From contig NZ_MTSD02000004.1 in assembly GCF_001995095.2 (NCBI RefSeq), positions 124,001 through 188,000 on the forward strand: a stretch of 64,000 nucleotides of DNA. The letters run 5' to 3'. The position numbers and the translations under genes are program-made. Source of the stretch: Oceanospirillum linum (GTDB taxonomy: Bacteria > Pseudomonadota > Gammaproteobacteria > Pseudomonadales > Halomonadaceae). Position 1 is the first letter of the stretch. Each line of letters starts with the position of its first letter. Of the stretch, positions 62,217-64,000 are shown piece after piece. The notes beneath the pieces were generated by a model. That model was given only the letters and a program-made list of their open reading frames with translations, made no database searches and had not been told where the DNA came from.

Positions 62217-62253
62217 GTTCGGTAACTATTGTTCGATAATTTTAGTTCGGTAA
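62217..62253. promoter_or_regulatory. Three phased 9-bp direct repeats
   Basis: GTTCGGTAA at 62217-62225, GTTCGATAA at 62231-62239 and GTTCGGTAA at 62245-62253. The starts are exactly 14 bp apart. They lie in the divergent region close to the LysR gene start. A repeated protein-binding site is the likely meaning. Confidence 0.6.
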
Positions 62254-62273
62254 ATCCGGAATAACGCCCGGAT
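62254..62273. promoter_or_regulatory. 6-bp inverted repeat in hut divergent region
   Basis: ATCCGG and CCGGAT, 8-bp centre, directly next to the third phased repeat. Possibly part of the same operator. Confidence 0.35.
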
Positions 62274-62304
62274 ATTCTTTATCTATAAAACTTAAGTTGC
62301 AAGA

Positions 62305-62345
62305 TATAGTTCTCCCAGAAGCGAGATTTTCACCGGAGAACTATA
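62305..62345 (+). promoter_or_regulatory. hutH leader hairpin covering the ribosome binding site
   Basis: TATAGTTCTCC (62305-62315) pairs perfectly with GGAGAACTATA (62335-62345), 11 bp, with a 19-nt loop. The right arm contains the hutH ribosome binding site GGAG (62335-62338), ten bases before the ATG at 62349. The structure could block ribosome access or act as a DNA operator. Confidence 0.6.
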
Positions 62346-62348
62346 AAA

Positions 62349-63860
62349 ATGACGTTTAAATACGGGATAGATACCCTCACTGTTGAATGGGTCAACGGCA
62401 TCGCCAATGGCTCTGTGGAAACGGAGCTTTGTCAGGAAGCAAAAGACAAAATCAACACCAGCCGGAAAAATGTTGAGCACATGGCCAGCTCAGATTCTGC
62501 GGTATACGGCATCAATACCGGTTTTGGCCCTCTGTGTGATACCCAGATCTCTCCTGCTGAGACCAATCTGCTACAAAAAAACCTGCTGATCACCCATGCG
62601 GTTGGCGTAGGTAATCCTATCAACAAGTCCATCTCTAAGCTGATGCTGATTACCAAAATCCACGCGCTAAGCCAGGGATTTTCGGGTATCCGTCTTGAAG
62701 TTGTTGAGAGAATGCTCAAATTTTTAGAGCTGGATCTGATTCCTGTCGTACCAGAGCAGGGTTCAGTGGGTGCTTCAGGGGATTTAGCACCTCTTTCACA
62801 TCTGTTTTTACCGTTAATCGGTGAAGGTGAGTTCTGGCAGGGTTCAGAAACGGTGCCGGCGATCTCTTTGTTAAAAGCGCATAACTTAGCGCCTATGGAG
62901 CTTGAGGCTAAAGAAGGGCTGGCGCTGATTAACGGCACTCAATTTATCCTGTCTCACGCCATTACTGCACTGGTTAAAATGCGCTACCTGCTGGATTTAG
63001 CGGACTTAGCTGGTGCCATGAGCATTGAAGGTATGCAGGGAAGTTCTTCACCGTTCAGAGCAGAACTGCACCAGACCCGGCCATTTCCGGGCTGCGTGGA
63101 AGTGGCCGCCAGAATGCGGGGCTTTTTTGACGGTTCGCAGAATATGGCATCGCACACCAACTGTGATCGTGTGCAGGACCCGTACTCACTGCGCTGTATT
63201 CCTCAGGTGCATGGTGCATCCCGAAACGCCTATAAACACCTGAAAGAGTTAGCTGAGATCGAAATGAACTCAGTGACGGATAACCCTATTGTGATCAGTC
63301 AGGAAGAAGCTATTTCCGGTGGTAGCTTCCACGGTCAACCTTTGGCGATGGCATTGGATTATGTGTCTATCGCGGCGGCTGAGCTGGGTAATATTGCCGA
63401 TCGTCGTTGCTATTTACTGCTTGAAGGCATGCACGGTCTGCCAAGAATGCTAACCGAATCCGGTGGCTTAAACTCCGGCCTGATGATTCCTCAATATGCC
63501 ACCGCAGCTTTGGTCACTGAAAACAAATCACTGTGTTTCCCACCATCAGCGGATAGCGTACCAACCTCAATGGGGCAGGAAGATCATGTCTCTATGGGCA
63601 GTATTTCGGGTCGTAAACTCAATCAGATCCTCGGAAATCTGGATAAGATTCTGGCCATTGAACTGATGTATGCCGCCCAGGCGATCGATTTCAGACGCCC
63701 GAATACCTGCTCAGAGAAAATCGAGCAGAACCATCAGATTATCCGTCGCAAAGTCGCCAAACTAGAAGAAGACAGACTGCTAAAACCTGACATTGACGCC
63801 ATGATCGAGCTGGTTCAGACGCAGGCGCTCTGTGTCGATTCGCCAGTAAAACACGCTTAA
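62349..63860 (+). CDS. hutH: Histidine ammonia-lyase
   Basis: First step of histidine degradation, removing ammonia to give urocanate. A 503-residue protein of the aromatic ammonia-lyase family with the MIO-forming ASG in GSVGASGDLAPLSH (residues about 137-150), the loop YGINTGFGPLCD, EGLALINGTQ, and FHGQPLAMALDYV. The following gene encodes urocanate hydratase, which makes the HAL assignment firm over phenylalanine or tyrosine ammonia-lyase. The translation start is under the leader hairpin at 62305-62345. First gene of the hut operon here. Confidence 0.93.
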   Translation: MTFKYGIDTLTVEWVNGIANGSVETELCQEAKDKINTSRKNVEHMASSDSAVYGINTGFGPLCDTQISPAETNLLQKNLLITHAVGVGNPINKSISKLMLITKIHALSQGFSGIRLEVVERMLKFLELDLIPVVPEQGSVGASGDLAPLSHLFLPLIGEGEFWQGSETVPAISLLKAHNLAPMELEAKEGLALINGTQFILSHAITALVKMRYLLDLADLAGAMSIEGMQGSSSPFRAELHQTRPFPGCVEVAARMRGFFDGSQNMASHTNCDRVQDPYSLRCIPQVHGASRNAYKHLKELAEIEMNSVTDNPIVISQEEAISGGSFHGQPLAMALDYVSIAAAELGNIADRRCYLLLEGMHGLPRMLTESGGLNSGLMIPQYATAALVTENKSLCFPPSADSVPTSMGQEDHVSMGSISGRKLNQILGNLDKILAIELMYAAQAIDFRRPNTCSEKIEQNHQIIRRKVAKLEEDRLLKPDIDAMIELVQTQALCVDSPVKHA

Positions 63861-63888
63861 ACCGGGAAAACATAAGGAGACGCTGACA

Positions 63889-64000
63889 ATGAATGATATC
63901 CATCTTTTTCAACAAACGATTATGCAAGGCATTCCTGCGAGTTTACCCGCTGCAAAGCCGTACCCGGAGAACGCCAACCGGGCTCCGAAACGAAAAGATA
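63889..64000 (+). CDS. hutU: Urocanate hydratase, 5' part
   Basis: The first 37 codons are present; the gene continues past the window. It begins MNDIHLFQQTIMQGIPASLP and contains KPYPENANRAPKRKD, typical of the N-terminus of the longer urocanate hydratase form. AGGAG is well placed before the ATG. It lies 28 bp after hutH in the same operon. Confidence 0.8.
   Translation, partial: MNDIHLFQQTIMQGIPASLPAAKPYPENANRAPKRKD

Noticed and set aside
1-64000. CRISPR arrays, tRNA or rRNA genes
   Set aside because: No regularly spaced repeats of suitable length and no recognisable tRNA or rRNA conserved segments were found by eye on either strand.

Overview
The window looks like the chromosome of a marine gammaproteobacterium, most likely of the Oceanospirillales type. 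This is inferred from gene content: a fused indolepyruvate:ferredoxin oxidoreductase, class II PyrC, RhlE, HrpB, Rnk, YciA, an FeS-type photolyase with DUF2256, HlyU, DUF2959, many c-di-GMP and chemotaxis proteins, and a histidine-utilisation operon. Core genes have balanced composition; several accessory stretches are visibly AT-rich. No rRNA, tRNA or CRISPR array was seen.

Layout. 1-3.5 kb: 3' part of the indolepyruvate oxidoreductase, then a run of palindromes and a terminator. 4-7.6 kb: accessory block with a DUF262 + HEPN pair and a parDE module whose toxin gene is split by an internally deleted IS256-family element, with 8-bp target duplications still visible. 7.6-22 kb: small conserved proteins (DUF2164, tautomerase, DM13, GFA, DUF302), a PAS-GGDEF protein, a chemoreceptor, L-serine dehydratase, pyrC, rhlE, rnz and yqaA. 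22-30 kb: LysR regulator, second chemoreceptor, an NMT1-sensor/degenerate-GGDEF gene with a one-base frameshift in a C tract, an MscS channel and an EAL protein. 30-49 kb: transporters, nadE, rnk, an aromatic amino acid permease, an oxidoreductase with divergent LysR, yciA, PAP2, fRMsr, photolyase-DUF2256, a site-2-protease-like M50 peptidase, Fic, recQ. 49-57 kb: hrpB followed by a second accessory block. Its first part, a 63-aa protein plus an ADP-ribosyltransferase-like protein, lies between hrpB and a 92%-identical duplicate of the hrpB 5' end. Small unknown proteins, DUF2442, an HKD-motif protein and an AT-rich nucleotidyltransferase-DUF262 pair follow. 57-64 kb: rRNA-methyltransferase-like protein, proline iminopeptidase, coniferyl aldehyde dehydrogenase, and a LysR gene divergent from hutH-hutU.

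The strongest candidates for an undescribed system are the two DUF262 modules. One is coupled to a HEPN protein and the other, by gene overlap, to a minimal nucleotidyltransferase. HEPN and MNT proteins are toxin and antitoxin partners in a known system, so finding each beside a DUF262 protein in one window is suggestive. The putative ADP-ribosyltransferase pair with its 12-bp palindromic operator, sitting in a duplicated hrpB 5' end, is the second candidate. Regulatory structure also stands out in the hutH leader: three 9-bp repeats at exact 14-bp spacing, and a perfect 11-bp hairpin that would cover the hutH ribosome binding site.
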